From: Hymenobacter terricola
GTDB taxonomy: Bacteria; Bacteroidota; Bacteroidia; Cytophagales; Hymenobacteraceae
Direction of reading: 5' to 3'
DNA: 64,000 nt
NCBI RefSeq assembly: GCF_017921975.2
Contig: NZ_JAGEMO020000007.1
Coordinates: 248,001 to 312,000 of the forward strand
Below the pieces are notes generated by a model. It worked only from the letters and a program-made list of their open reading frames with translations. It was not told where the DNA came from and searched no databases. Position 1 is the stretch's first letter. Each line of letters begins with the position of its first letter. Below are positions 16,766 through 24,924 of the stretch, piece by piece. A program made the translations under genes and the position numbers.

Positions 16766-17422
16766 TCAGGCGGTGGCTGGCGGCGAGGCGGTGAGCGTGG
16801 TCAGCATATCGCGGCGCCACTCCCGGTAGCCGTAGGCCGCCAGCCCCAGATAGAGGGCGTAGAGCAAGCTAGTAGGGTATAATTCCTTATACCAGAGCAC
16901 GGGCACGTAAATGATATCGACCAATATCCAGAGCAGCCAGTTTTCGAGGCGCTTACGGGTGAGCAGGTACTGGGCCACGATGCTGCCGGCCGTGGTGAAG
17001 CTGTCCAGGTACGGCAGCGAGGCGTCGGTATGGTGGCGCAGGTAGTAGCCGAAACCCAACGTAAAAACCACGGCAAACGCGGCCCCGGCCAGCCACTCGC
17101 GGCCGGTGGTGGGCGTCACGCCCAACTCGGTTTTGCCGCGCCCGCCGTACAGCCACTCGTACCAGCCGTACAGGCTCAGGGCGATGAACAGGACCTGGAG
17201 GTAGCAATCGGAATAGAGCCGCGCCCGGTAGTAGACGAAGATATAGAGCAGGCAGCTCACCAGGGCCACCGGGAAGTTCCAGATGGCCTCGCGCGCGGCC
17301 AGCCACACGCAGGCAAAGCCCGTGACCACGGCCACCAGCTCCAGCGGGGTGGTGGTGTGCAGGTATTGGGCAAAAGACGCGGAAATATCCAGCAGCAGGG
17401 AAGCGAACACAAGTACGGGCAT
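16766..17422 (-). CDS. PnuC-family vitamin transporter
   Basis: 218-residue inner-membrane protein with seven hydrophobic spans and the PnuC motifs: WNFPVALVSCLLYIFVYY, LYSDCYLQVLFIALSLYGWYEW and NWLLWILVDIIYVPVLWYK. PnuC proteins move ribosylnicotinamide by facilitated diffusion; the PnuT subgroup moves thiamine and in Bacteroidota is typically near the TPP-controlled receptor Omr1. Here a NadR-like kinase follows 165 bp downstream and the TPP-controlled receptor further on, so both substrates are possible. TACCTTGC at 17437-17444 (minus) may be its -7 element. Confidence 0.88.
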   Translation of the reverse strand: MPVLVFASLLLDISASFAQYLHTTTPLELVAVVTGFACVWLAAREAIWNFPVALVSCLLYIFVYYRARLYSDCYLQVLFIALSLYGWYEWLYGGRGKTELGVTPTTGREWLAGAAFAVVFTLGFGYYLRHHTDASLPYLDSFTTAGSIVAQYLLTRKRLENWLLWILVDIIYVPVLWYKELYPTSLLYALYLGLAAYGYREWRRDMLTTLTASPPATA

Positions 17423-17456
17423 GGGTGAGGGGCCGCAAGGTAAAACGCCCCGAACC

Positions 17457-17464
17457 TATTTTTG
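17457..17464 (+). promoter_or_regulatory. promoter -7 element for the rhodanese gene
   Basis: TATTTTTG fits the Bacteroidota -7 consensus TAnnTTTG, 18 bp before the ATG at 17483. Confidence 0.5.
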
Positions 17465-17482
17465 TCCCCTAATCCTCCCACA

Positions 17483-17815
17483 ATGGAAAGCGCAACGCTG
17501 GAAATCAGCCCCGAAGAACTACACCGCCGCCTGCAAGCCGGCGACGACCTGCTGCTGGTGGACGTGCGCGAGCCCGAAGAATTCGACTACTGCCACCTGC
17601 CCGGCAGCCTGCTCGTGCCCCTGGCCGAGGTGCCGCGCCGGGCGCCCGAAATCCGCGCCGAAGGGCCGGTGGTGCTCATTTGCCACCACGGCGTGCGCTC
17701 GGCCCAGGCCCTGGGCTACCTGCGCCACCGCCTGGGCCGCACCAACGTGCTGAACCTGCGGGGCGGCGTGGCCGCCTGGGCCGCACGAGTCGACCCGGCG
17801 TTTCCGACGTATTAG
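17483..17815 (+). CDS. single-domain rhodanese-like sulfurtransferase
   Basis: 110 residues forming one rhodanese domain: LLVDVREPEEFDYCHLPGS (residues 24-42), then the active-site loop ICHHGVRS with Cys67 expected to carry the persulfide, and the closing NLRGGVAAWAA. Rhodaneses of this GlpE-like size transfer sulfur to cyanide, thioredoxin or biosynthetic partners; the true acceptor is unknown. The ATG at 17483 gives the standard start (SPEELHRRL). It is divergent from pnuC. Confidence 0.9.
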   Translation: MESATLEISPEELHRRLQAGDDLLLVDVREPEEFDYCHLPGSLLVPLAEVPRRAPEIRAEGPVVLICHHGVRSAQALGYLRHRLGRTNVLNLRGGVAAWAARVDPAFPTY

Positions 17816-17820
17816 AAATC

Positions 17821-17940
17821 AGTTGCTGGTGCTTCGTTGTTAGTTGTTCGTCGTCAGCTGCTCGTCGGTAGTTGTCAATTGTTTATACCCGATTGACTAG
17901 TAACGAACAGCTGACAACGAACCACCAGCAACCAGCAACT
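17821..17940. repeat. family C palindrome (AGTTGCTGGT...ACCAGCAACT)
   Basis: An imperfect inverted repeat fills the whole gap before the DUF2071 gene. Its left arm is AGTTGCTGGTGCTTCGTTGT and its right arm ends ACCAGCAACCAGCAACT, just before the ATG at 17941. Related sequence occurs at 35582-35677 and, as a half copy, inside hrpB (22520-22552). Confidence 0.75.
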
Positions 17941-18729
17941 ATGCCCGATTTCCCCGTTCCCGCCAGCTTTTTGACCGCGCCCGCCGCGCCTACGCTGGCC
18001 CAGCGCCTGGCCCTGCGCGAGCGGCCCGCAGGCAGCCCCATTATGCGGCAGGACTGGCGCGAGCTGCTGTTTATGCACTGGCCGGTGCCGGCCGAAATCA
18101 TTCAGCCGCACCTGCCGCCCCGGCTGCAAGTCGACACCCACGACGGCATGGCGTGGCTGGCCGTGGTGCCGTTCCAGATGTCGAAGGTGCGCACCCGCAT
18201 CAGCCCGCCGGTGCGCGGCACCAGCGAGTTTCTGGAGCTGAACGTGCGCACCTACGTGCACCTCGACGGCGTGCCGGGCGTGTGGTTTTTTTCCCTCGAT
18301 GCCACCAATGCGCTGGCGGTGTGGGCGGCCCGTACGTTTTTCCACCTGCCCTACCTGCGCGCCACCATGCGTCTGGACATGCCCAGCGCGGACTTGCGGC
18401 AGTTCACCGCCGCGCGCACCCACGCGGGGGCCCCGCCCGCCACGTTCCGGGCCACCTGGAAAATTGGCCCGCCACTGCCGCCCTCGGCGCCCGGCTCGCT
18501 GGCCTTTTTCCTTACGGAGCGGTACTGCCTCTACGCCAGCAACAAGGCCCACACCAAGCTCTACCGGGGCCGGGTGGCGCACGCGCCGTGGCCCCTGCGC
18601 TCGGCCCAGGTGCTGCACTACGAGTCGACCCTGATTGAAAGCCACGGCCTGCCCACGCCCGAAGGCCCGCCCGTGCTGCACGCCGGCGGCCCCGTGAGCG
18701 TGGAGCTGTGGCCCATGCAACGGGTATAA
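17941..18729 (+). CDS. DUF2071 (YqjF-like) family protein
   Basis: 262 residues with the DUF2071 pattern: MRQDWRELLFMHWPVP (about residues 34-49), LPPRLQVDTHDGMAWLAVVPFQM, ELNVRTYV, GVWFFSLDATNALAVWAAR and a C-terminal strand region ending VSVELWPMQRV. The family resembles acetoacetate-decarboxylase-like folds but its reaction is unknown. The ATG at 17941 was chosen because upstream codons to 17872 come from the family C repeat. Cytoplasmic, monocistronic. Confidence 0.85.
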   Translation: MPDFPVPASFLTAPAAPTLAQRLALRERPAGSPIMRQDWRELLFMHWPVPAEIIQPHLPPRLQVDTHDGMAWLAVVPFQMSKVRTRISPPVRGTSEFLELNVRTYVHLDGVPGVWFFSLDATNALAVWAARTFFHLPYLRATMRLDMPSADLRQFTAARTHAGAPPATFRATWKIGPPLPPSAPGSLAFFLTERYCLYASNKAHTKLYRGRVAHAPWPLRSAQVLHYESTLIESHGLPTPEGPPVLHAGGPVSVELWPMQRV

Positions 18730-18766
18730 TGGCTGGGGCCATGGGGACTGGCCTCGCCCTTCAATT

Positions 18767-19495
18767 TCACAAATACAGCTCCACCATGCGCTGCCAGGCC
18801 GGGGGCGTGTGGGCTTCTTCGGCCCACACGTGGAGGTGGTTGGCAATGCCTTTGTCCCAGAGCTGCTGGCTGAGCACGAGGTTGTTTTCCAGGAAGGCAT
18901 CCTCAGCCCCGACGGCCAGCGTGATGTCGAGCCGGCGCAGGTGGGAAAGGTAAAAATCGTGGTCGAGGTGGGCGATGAAGCGGTTGGGCGTGTTCAGGTA
19001 CACGGCTTCGTCAATGTAGCCCTGGAACAAATCGCGGAAGCTGGCCATGGGCTGGGTCAGGTCGTAGCGGCCGCTCATGCCCACCACCCGGCCAAATAAT
19101 TCCGGGTGCCGAAAGGCGATGTTGACGGCGTGGTAGGCGCCCATGCTGCAGCCGGCGGCCATCAGGCACATGTTGGGGTTGAGGCGCTGGGTGAGGGGCA
19201 GCACCTCTTCCAGAATGTAGCGCTCGTACTGCAGGTGGCGCTGAATGCGCTCGGCGGGGTGCTTGTCGGGGCAATACAGGCTTTCCGCGTCGATGCTGTC
19301 CACGCAGTAAAGCTGGAGCTGGCCGGCCTCAATCTTGGGGCGCAGCGCCTCCACCACGCCCCAGTTCTCGTAGTCGAAGAAGCGGGCCCGGCGGGTGGGA
19401 AAAAACAGCACCCGCGCCCCGGCTTCCCCAAACACAAGCAGCTCCATTCGGCGGCCCAGGGCCGGGCTCAGCCATTCGTGGTATTCGCGGTGCAT
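18767..19495 (-). CDS. putative esterase (alpha/beta hydrolase, esterase-D-like)
   Basis: 242 residues. It has the putative-esterase fold order: strand and loop VLFFPTRRARFFDYENWG (near the oxyanion region), the nucleophile elbow AAGCSMGAYHA (GxSxG), RVVGMSGRYDL, then AVGAEDAFLENN supplying the acid and EEAHTPPAW with the likely catalytic His. No signal peptide, so cytoplasmic. The ATG at 19495 (MHREYHEWLS) gives a natural start; the frame upstream to 19819 overlaps the SGNH gene and reads as shadow sequence. Substrate unknown. The SGNH hydrolase gene lies 56 bp upstream, perhaps in one operon. Confidence 0.85.
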   Translation of the reverse strand: MHREYHEWLSPALGRRMELLVFGEAGARVLFFPTRRARFFDYENWGVVEALRPKIEAGQLQLYCVDSIDAESLYCPDKHPAERIQRHLQYERYILEEVLPLTQRLNPNMCLMAAGCSMGAYHAVNIAFRHPELFGRVVGMSGRYDLTQPMASFRDLFQGYIDEAVYLNTPNRFIAHLDHDFYLSHLRRLDITLAVGAEDAFLENNLVLSQQLWDKGIANHLHVWAEEAHTPPAWQRMVELYL

Positions 19496-19551
19496 CGGCA
19501 AAGCAGTTTTCAGGGGGTGGTGATAGAGAAAGATGGCGGCCGGAGCCAGCG

Positions 19552-20163
19552 CTACGGGGCGGGCGGGTAAAGCCGGTCGAGCTGGGCCCCGATTTCGCGT
19601 TGCCACACCGCGTAGCCCTGCGGCGAGAGGTGCAGGCCGTCGGCCTCGAACAGGGCCAGCGGCGGCTGGTCCCGCCCGTCCAGCATGGCGGCATTCACGT
19701 CCAGGTAATAATGGGGCGGCCCCGTGGCGGCTATTCGCTGGCGAATGCAGTCGTTGGCGTACGTGACGCTGGCGCGCAGATGCAGCCGCGCCGGGCTCAG
19801 CTTGATGCCAATGAAGCACACCGGAATGCCCCCCAGCGTGGCCGTGATGGAGGCCATGAGGTGCTCATAAAACAGCACCACTTCCTCGGGCGTGCGGCCG
19901 TCGCCGAGGTCGTTGTCGCCGGCGTAGAGCAGCAGCGCATCGGGCTGCTGCCGGGGCACCAGCTGCCGAAAAAACCAGGCGCAGGCCGCCAGCGTCGAAC
20001 CCCCAAAGCCCAGGTTAACCGTTTGTACCTGCGGGAAGGACTGCGCCAGTCCCGGCCAGCGCGTGAACGTGGAGCTGCCGTAGAACACCACTTTCGGCCG
20101 CGCGTCGGCCATTTCCACCGGCCGTTGCGCCAGCCGCGCTACTTCATCCTCGTACCACTGCAT
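19552..20163 (-). CDS. SGNH/GDSL-family hydrolase
   Basis: 203 residues with the four SGNH blocks in order: VVFYGSSTF (nucleophile Ser30 in the GDS-like block I), NLGFGGST (block II), YAGDNDLGDG with the Asn of block III, and DGLHLSPQGY with Asp and His of block V. Such enzymes deacylate esters of lipids, sugars or peptidoglycan. No signal peptide is seen, so it is probably cytoplasmic. It runs into the esterase gene on the same strand. Confidence 0.88.
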   Translation of the reverse strand: MQWYEDEVARLAQRPVEMADARPKVVFYGSSTFTRWPGLAQSFPQVQTVNLGFGGSTLAACAWFFRQLVPRQQPDALLLYAGDNDLGDGRTPEEVVLFYEHLMASITATLGGIPVCFIGIKLSPARLHLRASVTYANDCIRQRIAATGPPHYYLDVNAAMLDGRDQPPLALFEADGLHLSPQGYAVWQREIGAQLDRLYPPAP

Positions 20164-20343
20164 TCGTTACGGCGTAAATCCTTTGTTGGGGCGGGGCACG
20201 CACGTTCGGCGGCTCCTATCTGCTTCAAGATAAGGCCACCGAAACGCTGCCGGCCCCTAAAGGTCGGCAGTAAGCGACGATGCCCGCACCACCCGAACGT
20301 TATGGCTAAGTGAAGGTTGAGCGGCGCCGGGCGGCAATGGGCG

Positions 20344-20351
20344 TAATTTTG
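20344..20351 (+). promoter_or_regulatory. possible -7 element upstream of hrpB
   Basis: TAATTTTG matches TAnnTTTG but ends only 5 bp before the ATG, so transcription would start at or near the start codon (a nearly leaderless mRNA). Confidence 0.4.
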
Positions 20352-20356
20352 GCCCG

Positions 20357-23053
20357 ATGCCAACCGCCTTCGTCCTGCCGCCCCTCCCCGATTTGCCCAT
20401 CCTCGCGGCGTTGCCCGCGCTGCGGGCCGCGCTGGCCGCCCACAGCCGCGTGGTGCTGGAGGCCCCGCCCGGCGCGGGCAAAACCACCGTGGTGCCGCTG
20501 GAGCTGCTGGCCGCCGAGTGGCGCAAGCCCGACGATAAAATCCTGGTGCTGGAACCCCGCCAGCTGGCCGTGCGCGGCGCCGCCGCCCGCCTGGCCCAAT
20601 TGCTGGGCGAGCCCGTGGGCCGCACCATCGGCTACCGCGTGCGCCTCGACAGCAAAGTGAGCAAGGAAACCCGCGTGGAAGTCATCACCGAAGGCATTCT
20701 CACGCGCATGATTCAGGACGACCCGGCCCTGGAAGGCGTGGCCGCCGTGGTGTTCGACGAATTCCACGAGCGGAGCTTGAACGCCGACCTCGGCCTGGCC
20801 CTGGCCCTGGATGCGCAGGCCGTGCTGCGGCCCGAGCTGCGCATTCTCATCATGAGCGCCACGCTGGAAGCCCAGCGGCTGGGCCAGTGGCTGCCCGCGC
20901 CGGTGGTGTCGTCGGCCGGTTTTTTGTTTCCGATTGACACGCATTACCTCGACCCGCGTCGCGCCTCGGCCCTGCCCAACAAGCCCAACGAGCGGCTGGC
21001 CGAGCTGGTGCCCGCCCAGGTGCGCGCCGCGCTAAACACGCACCCGGCGGGCGACATCCTGGTTTTCCTGCCCGGCGTGGGCGACTTGCAGCGCAGTGCC
21101 CGCAAGCTCACGGACTCACTGGCCGAAAATATCGACCTGCACCTGCTGCACGGCGAATTGCCGCTCGAAACCCAGGACGCGGCCCTGCGGCCCGCCAAAG
21201 CCGGCCGGCGCAAGGTCATCCTCGCCACCAGCATTGCCGAAACCAGCCTCACCATTGAGGGCGTGCGGGTGGTGATTGACGGCGGCTTTGCGCGGGTGCC
21301 GCGCTTCGTGCCGCGCACCGGCTTCACCACCCTCGAAACCGTGCCCGTGGCCCGCGCCGCCGCCGACCAGCGCCGGGGCCGCGCCGGCCGCCTCGGCCCC
21401 GGCACCTGCTACCGCCTCTGGACCGAAGCCGAGCACCACAACCTGCCGGCCCACCGCCCCCCCGAAATCCACACCGCCGACCTCAGCAGCCTCGTGCTGG
21501 AAATGGCGCTTTGGGGTGCGGCCGAGCCCACCAGCCTGCGCTGGCTGGATGTGCCGCCGGCCGCCGCGTTTGCCCAGGCGCGGGAACTGCTCCTGCGCCT
21601 GGGCGCTTTGTTCAGTGACCAGTTAGCAGTGAACAGTGAGCAGTTGTCATCCAGCAACTATTCCCTGTTCACTGCTAACTGGTCACTGAAACCCACTCCC
21701 CACGGCCGGAAGCTGGCCGCGCTGGGCCTGCCGCCTCGCCTCGGCCACCTCGTAGTGCGCGGGCAGGAGCTGGGCCACGGCGCAGCGGCCGCTTCTCTGG
21801 CGGCGCTGCTGGCCGAGCGCGACCTGGTGCGCTGGGCCTCGCCCACCGACACGCGCCCCGCCCCGCCCGACCTGCGCCTGCGCCTCGAAGCACTGGCCAG
21901 CGGCCGGCCGCCGCTGCCCGGCCTCACCCTGCACCACGCCACCTTGCAGCGCGTGCGCGACGTGGCCCGCAACCTCACCGGCCGGCTGGGCTCGAAAACC
22001 AGCACCGCAACACCGCAATCCATCAGCACAGCCCCTGTCGGATTGCTCACCGCCCTGGCCTACCCCGACCGGCTGGCCCAGCGCGAGGCGCACGACCGCC
22101 TGCGCCTCGTAACCGGCCAGCGGGTGAGCCTGAATACCACCGACGTAGACCCACAGGCCACGTTTTTCGCGGTGGCACATTTGGCGGGCACGGCCTCGGC
22201 GCCGCGCGCTACGCTGGCTGCGCCACTGGGCCAGGAGGAGCTGGAGCTGGCCTTTGCCGACCAGATTACGACCACCGACGAAGTGCGCTACGACCCCAGC
22301 GCCCAGCGCGTGACCGGCCGCCGCGTGCGCCGTTTGGGCGCTTTATTATTGGATGAAAAAGTAATTGGCCAGCCTGAACCGGCATTGGTGGCCCGCGCCC
22401 TGCTGGCCTATTTGCAGGAAGCCGGCCTGAGCAAGCTAAACTGGACGGCCAGCGCCCGCCAGCTTCAGCAGCGGCTGGAGTTTCTGCGGCAGCACTTCCC
22501 CACTCCGGCCTCTTCAGACCTAACAACCGACAACGAACAACCAGCAACGAACATCTGGCCCGCCTTCGACGACGAGACGCTGATTCAGGAATTAGCCGAC
22601 TGGCTCGGGCCGCACCTCTCCGGCCTCAAAACCCTCGACCAGGTGCAGCGCCTCGACCTCTGCGAGCCGCTGCTAGCGCGCCTGCCCGGTGGCTGGAGCC
22701 AGCGCCAAACCCTCGACCGTTTCGCACCGGCCGCGCTGGAAGTGCCCAGCGGCTCGCACATCACCCTGGATTACAGCGACCCCGCCGCGCCCGTGCTGGC
22801 CGTGAAACTCCAGGAATTATTCGGCCTCACCGAAACGCCCACCGTGGCTGCCGGGCGCGTGCCGCTGCTGCTGCACCTGCTGTCGCCGGGCGGCCGACCC
22901 GCCCAGGTCACGCGCGATTTGCGCAGCTTTTGGGAGAAGGGCTATTTTGAAGTGCGCAAGGATTTGAAGGGCCGCTACCCCCGCCACCCTTGGCCCGACA
23001 AACCAATGGAGCACATCCCGACCAAACTCACCAAAAAGCGGCTGGGGCAGTAG
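20357..23053 (+). CDS. hrpB: ATP-dependent RNA helicase HrpB
   Basis: DExH-box helicase of 898 residues: Walker A APPGAGKT (36-43), DEFH (134-137) followed by ERS, SAT motif MSATLEAQRL, QRRGRAGR (338-345), an HA2-like helical part and the C-terminal HrpB domain (GSHITLDYSDP, LFGLTETPTVAAGRVPLLLHLLSPGGRPAQVTRDL). Substrate and role are poorly known in bacteria. Two low-complexity inserts are encoded by dispersed repeats: residues 419-445 by a perfect inverted repeat (21611-21690) and about 721-733 by a half family C element. Both keep the frame. Confidence 0.93.
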   Translation: MPTAFVLPPLPDLPILAALPALRAALAAHSRVVLEAPPGAGKTTVVPLELLAAEWRKPDDKILVLEPRQLAVRGAAARLAQLLGEPVGRTIGYRVRLDSKVSKETRVEVITEGILTRMIQDDPALEGVAAVVFDEFHERSLNADLGLALALDAQAVLRPELRILIMSATLEAQRLGQWLPAPVVSSAGFLFPIDTHYLDPRRASALPNKPNERLAELVPAQVRAALNTHPAGDILVFLPGVGDLQRSARKLTDSLAENIDLHLLHGELPLETQDAALRPAKAGRRKVILATSIAETSLTIEGVRVVIDGGFARVPRFVPRTGFTTLETVPVARAAADQRRGRAGRLGPGTCYRLWTEAEHHNLPAHRPPEIHTADLSSLVLEMALWGAAEPTSLRWLDVPPAAAFAQARELLLRLGALFSDQLAVNSEQLSSSNYSLFTANWSLKPTPHGRKLAALGLPPRLGHLVVRGQELGHGAAAASLAALLAERDLVRWASPTDTRPAPPDLRLRLEALASGRPPLPGLTLHHATLQRVRDVARNLTGRLGSKTSTATPQSISTAPVGLLTALAYPDRLAQREAHDRLRLVTGQRVSLNTTDVDPQATFFAVAHLAGTASAPRATLAAPLGQEELELAFADQITTTDEVRYDPSAQRVTGRRVRRLGALLLDEKVIGQPEPALVARALLAYLQEAGLSKLNWTASARQLQQRLEFLRQHFPTPASSDLTTDNEQPATNIWPAFDDETLIQELADWLGPHLSGLKTLDQVQRLDLCEPLLARLPGGWSQRQTLDRFAPAALEVPSGSHITLDYSDPAAPVLAVKLQELFGLTETPTVAAGRVPLLLHLLSPGGRPAQVTRDLRSFWEKGYFEVRKDLKGRYPRHPWPDKPMEHIPTKLTKKRLGQ
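21611..21690. repeat. family B palindrome inside the hrpB coding region
   Basis: A perfect 26-nt inverted repeat (arms 21611-21636 and 21665-21690, starting TTCAGTGACCAGTTAGCAGT) with a 28-nt loop lies in frame within hrpB and is translated as a Ser/Asn/Leu-rich insert. It shares the CAGTGA/AGTGAGCA wording of the intergenic elements at 33965-34034 and 43348-43390. Confidence 0.9.
22520..22552. repeat. half copy of family C repeat inside hrpB
   Basis: ACAACCGACAACGAACAACC wording, typical of the family C intergenic palindromes, read in frame as LTTDNEQPATN. No mirror arm is present. Confidence 0.6.
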
Positions 23054-23149
23054 CAGAGAAGCGGGCCAGCAGAACCGGCCAATGTTAAGTTTTGCCAACT
23101 CAAGGTAACAATTACATAATACTAGGTAACAATTCCGTAACTTGAGGAG

Positions 23150-23881
23150 GTGAAACACCTCTTCCTGCTGCTGCTGGCTTTGCTGTGTGCCTCAGGCCCT
23201 GCCGCTTATGGCCAGGGCGGGGGTGCCCCCGTGGGCTGGGTAAAGCTGAGCCTGGATTCGCCCTTGCGCGGGCATTGGAGCCTGTATTCGGAAGTAGAGT
23301 CCCGCCAGAGCAATGCCTTGCTAACGGCCCAGCACCTGGGGCGCGTAGGCTTCCGCCTGCACGTAGGGCCCAGCTTTAGCCTGACCACCGGCTACGTGCT
23401 GGCCGCCAACGATTGCGGCCGCCCCAACGGCGCCACCGCCCCTGAGCACCGCTTCTACCAGGAAGTAGCCATTGCCGATGCCACCGGCCCGGTGCGCGCC
23501 AGCCACCGCCTCCGCGCCGAGGAGCGGTGGCTGCGCTCGTCGCCAGAAACGGCCTTCCGGTTTGCCCCGCGCCTGCGCTACCAGCTACGCCTGGTGGTGC
23601 CGCTGCATTCGGGCGGCCAGCTACCAGTAGGCAGCTTATTTATAGTAGCCGCCGATGAAGTTTTTGCGGGCCTGGGGCGGCAGGAGGGCCGCAGCTTTCT
23701 GGAAGAAAACCGCGCCAGTGCCGGCCTGGGCTACCGCGCCAGCCGTCGCACCATGCTGGAAATGAGCTACCTGCACCAAAGCCAAGCCGCTGGCGCGGCC
23801 GGAATGGCGTTGTCCCGCAATGCCGTGCAACTGAGTGTGGCAGTAGCCCTTCCCACCCACGTAGCCCTGGTGCGCCTGTAA
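23150..23881 (+). CDS. secreted DUF2490-like beta-barrel protein
   Basis: 243 residues with a signal peptide (KHLFLLLLALLCASGPAAYG) and alternating amphipathic strands such as HWSLYSEVESRQS, RVGFRLHVGPSFSLTTGYVLA, HRLRAEERWL and RLRYQLRLVVPL, as in DUF2490 outer-membrane proteins. It has the HRxxxEERW motif usual for that family. The start is GTG at 23150, overlapping a GAGGAGGTG purine run that could serve as a Shine-Dalgarno site, unusual in this phylum. Role unknown; probably in the outer membrane. Confidence 0.75.
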   Translation: MKHLFLLLLALLCASGPAAYGQGGGAPVGWVKLSLDSPLRGHWSLYSEVESRQSNALLTAQHLGRVGFRLHVGPSFSLTTGYVLAANDCGRPNGATAPEHRFYQEVAIADATGPVRASHRLRAEERWLRSSPETAFRFAPRLRYQLRLVVPLHSGGQLPVGSLFIVAADEVFAGLGRQEGRSFLEENRASAGLGYRASRRTMLEMSYLHQSQAAGAAGMALSRNAVQLSVAVALPTHVALVRL

Positions 23882-23911
23882 AAAAGCCCGATTAGCGGCT
23901 CACGCCACCAG

Positions 23912-24757
23912 TTAGCGCATCTCGTTGTCATCCAGGAAGCTGCGGCCGTTGCTGCGCGGGGAGTAGTGCCGGTGCAGCCAGCGGCTGAGGCCGCCAAGGC
24001 CCGGCAGCAGCACCCGCTCGGTGATGTTGGCCTGGTCAAGCTTGTCGCGGATTTCCCACTTCAGGCGGGCCGGGATGATGATGCGGAAGTAGAGCTCCGG
24101 CCGGTCGGCCAGCCAGTCGTGCAGCACGCTTTGGGCCGTGCTCATCAAGGAGAAAAGTGCGTATTGATGCACGATGCGGGCGTCGAGGCTGGGCGGCTCC
24201 AGAAACAGCACGTAGGGCTCGGCCTGCAGCTCTTCCAGCTCGCGCAGGCTGCTGCTCACAGGCAACAGCAGTTCGGAGGTGAAGACGTTGGAGCCCTCCT
24301 GGCGCAGGGCCTGGCGCAGGCGCTGGGGCAGGTGCTCGGCGGCTTTCACGTAGTTCAGGGCCCAGATGATGCCATCTTCGTGGTAGGCGTCGAGGTCGTC
24401 GGTGGCAAAGTGCAGGGCCACGTAGGGCGAGTAGGTCCAGTCGAGCAGGCGCGTGGGCAGGCCGTGGTGCTGGGCCAGCGCCAGCCAGTCCCAGGTACTG
24501 GCCGCCTGCGTGGGCACGGGACTGGGCGTGTCGCGGGCATACTTGCGGAAGTTGCGCAGCAAGTGGTGCTCCAGCTGGTGGTACTCGCCGCCAAGGCGTT
24601 GCAGGCTGGTTTCGAGCTGAAAATGGCGCGAACGGCCGCCCCGGTACACAAACGGCGACCGGAACCGCCCAATGCGCGCATCCCAGGTGTCCTGAAACAG
24701 CAGCCGTTGCAGGTCTTCCCAAGAGGTAGCTTCGTAGTCGTTGGCGGATAGCGGCAT
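23912..24757 (-). CDS. FRG domain-containing protein
   Basis: 281 residues with an FRG domain: SWEDLQRLLFQ, FVYRGGRSRHFQLETSLQR (Phe/Tyr-Arg-Gly motif about residue 37), ELEHHLLRNFRKYA (here QLEHH), and the hallmark WLALAQHHGLPTRLLDWTYSPYVALHFA (about residues 90-117). FRG proteins are of unknown biochemistry; some occur with toxin or phage-defence genes. No such partner lies next to it here. Cytoplasmic. Confidence 0.87.
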   Translation of the reverse strand: MPLSANDYEATSWEDLQRLLFQDTWDARIGRFRSPFVYRGGRSRHFQLETSLQRLGGEYHQLEHHLLRNFRKYARDTPSPVPTQAASTWDWLALAQHHGLPTRLLDWTYSPYVALHFATDDLDAYHEDGIIWALNYVKAAEHLPQRLRQALRQEGSNVFTSELLLPVSSSLRELEELQAEPYVLFLEPPSLDARIVHQYALFSLMSTAQSVLHDWLADRPELYFRIIIPARLKWEIRDKLDQANITERVLLPGLGGLSRWLHRHYSPRSNGRSFLDDNEMR

Positions 24758-24795
24758 GGGGCGAAGATACGCCGGTCGGCAGGCTAGCCAATGTT

Positions 24796-24898
24796 AAAAA
24801 ACGGTCATGCTGAGCCTGTCGAAGCATCTCTACCGCACAAGTAATTTGATTTACTATTGCAGTAAAGATGCTTCGACAGGCTCAGCATGACCGTTTTT
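24796..24898. repeat. family A palindrome, copy 2 (perfect arms)
   Basis: Perfect 33-nt arms (24796-24828 and 24866-24898, core GGTCATGCTGAGCCTGTCG) around a 37-nt AT-rich loop. It lies between the FRG gene and the SDR gene, both on the minus strand, close to the 3' end of the SDR gene. Confidence 0.9.
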
Positions 24899-24924
24899 AG
24901 TAGTCGGCAACAAAAGATGCTTTC

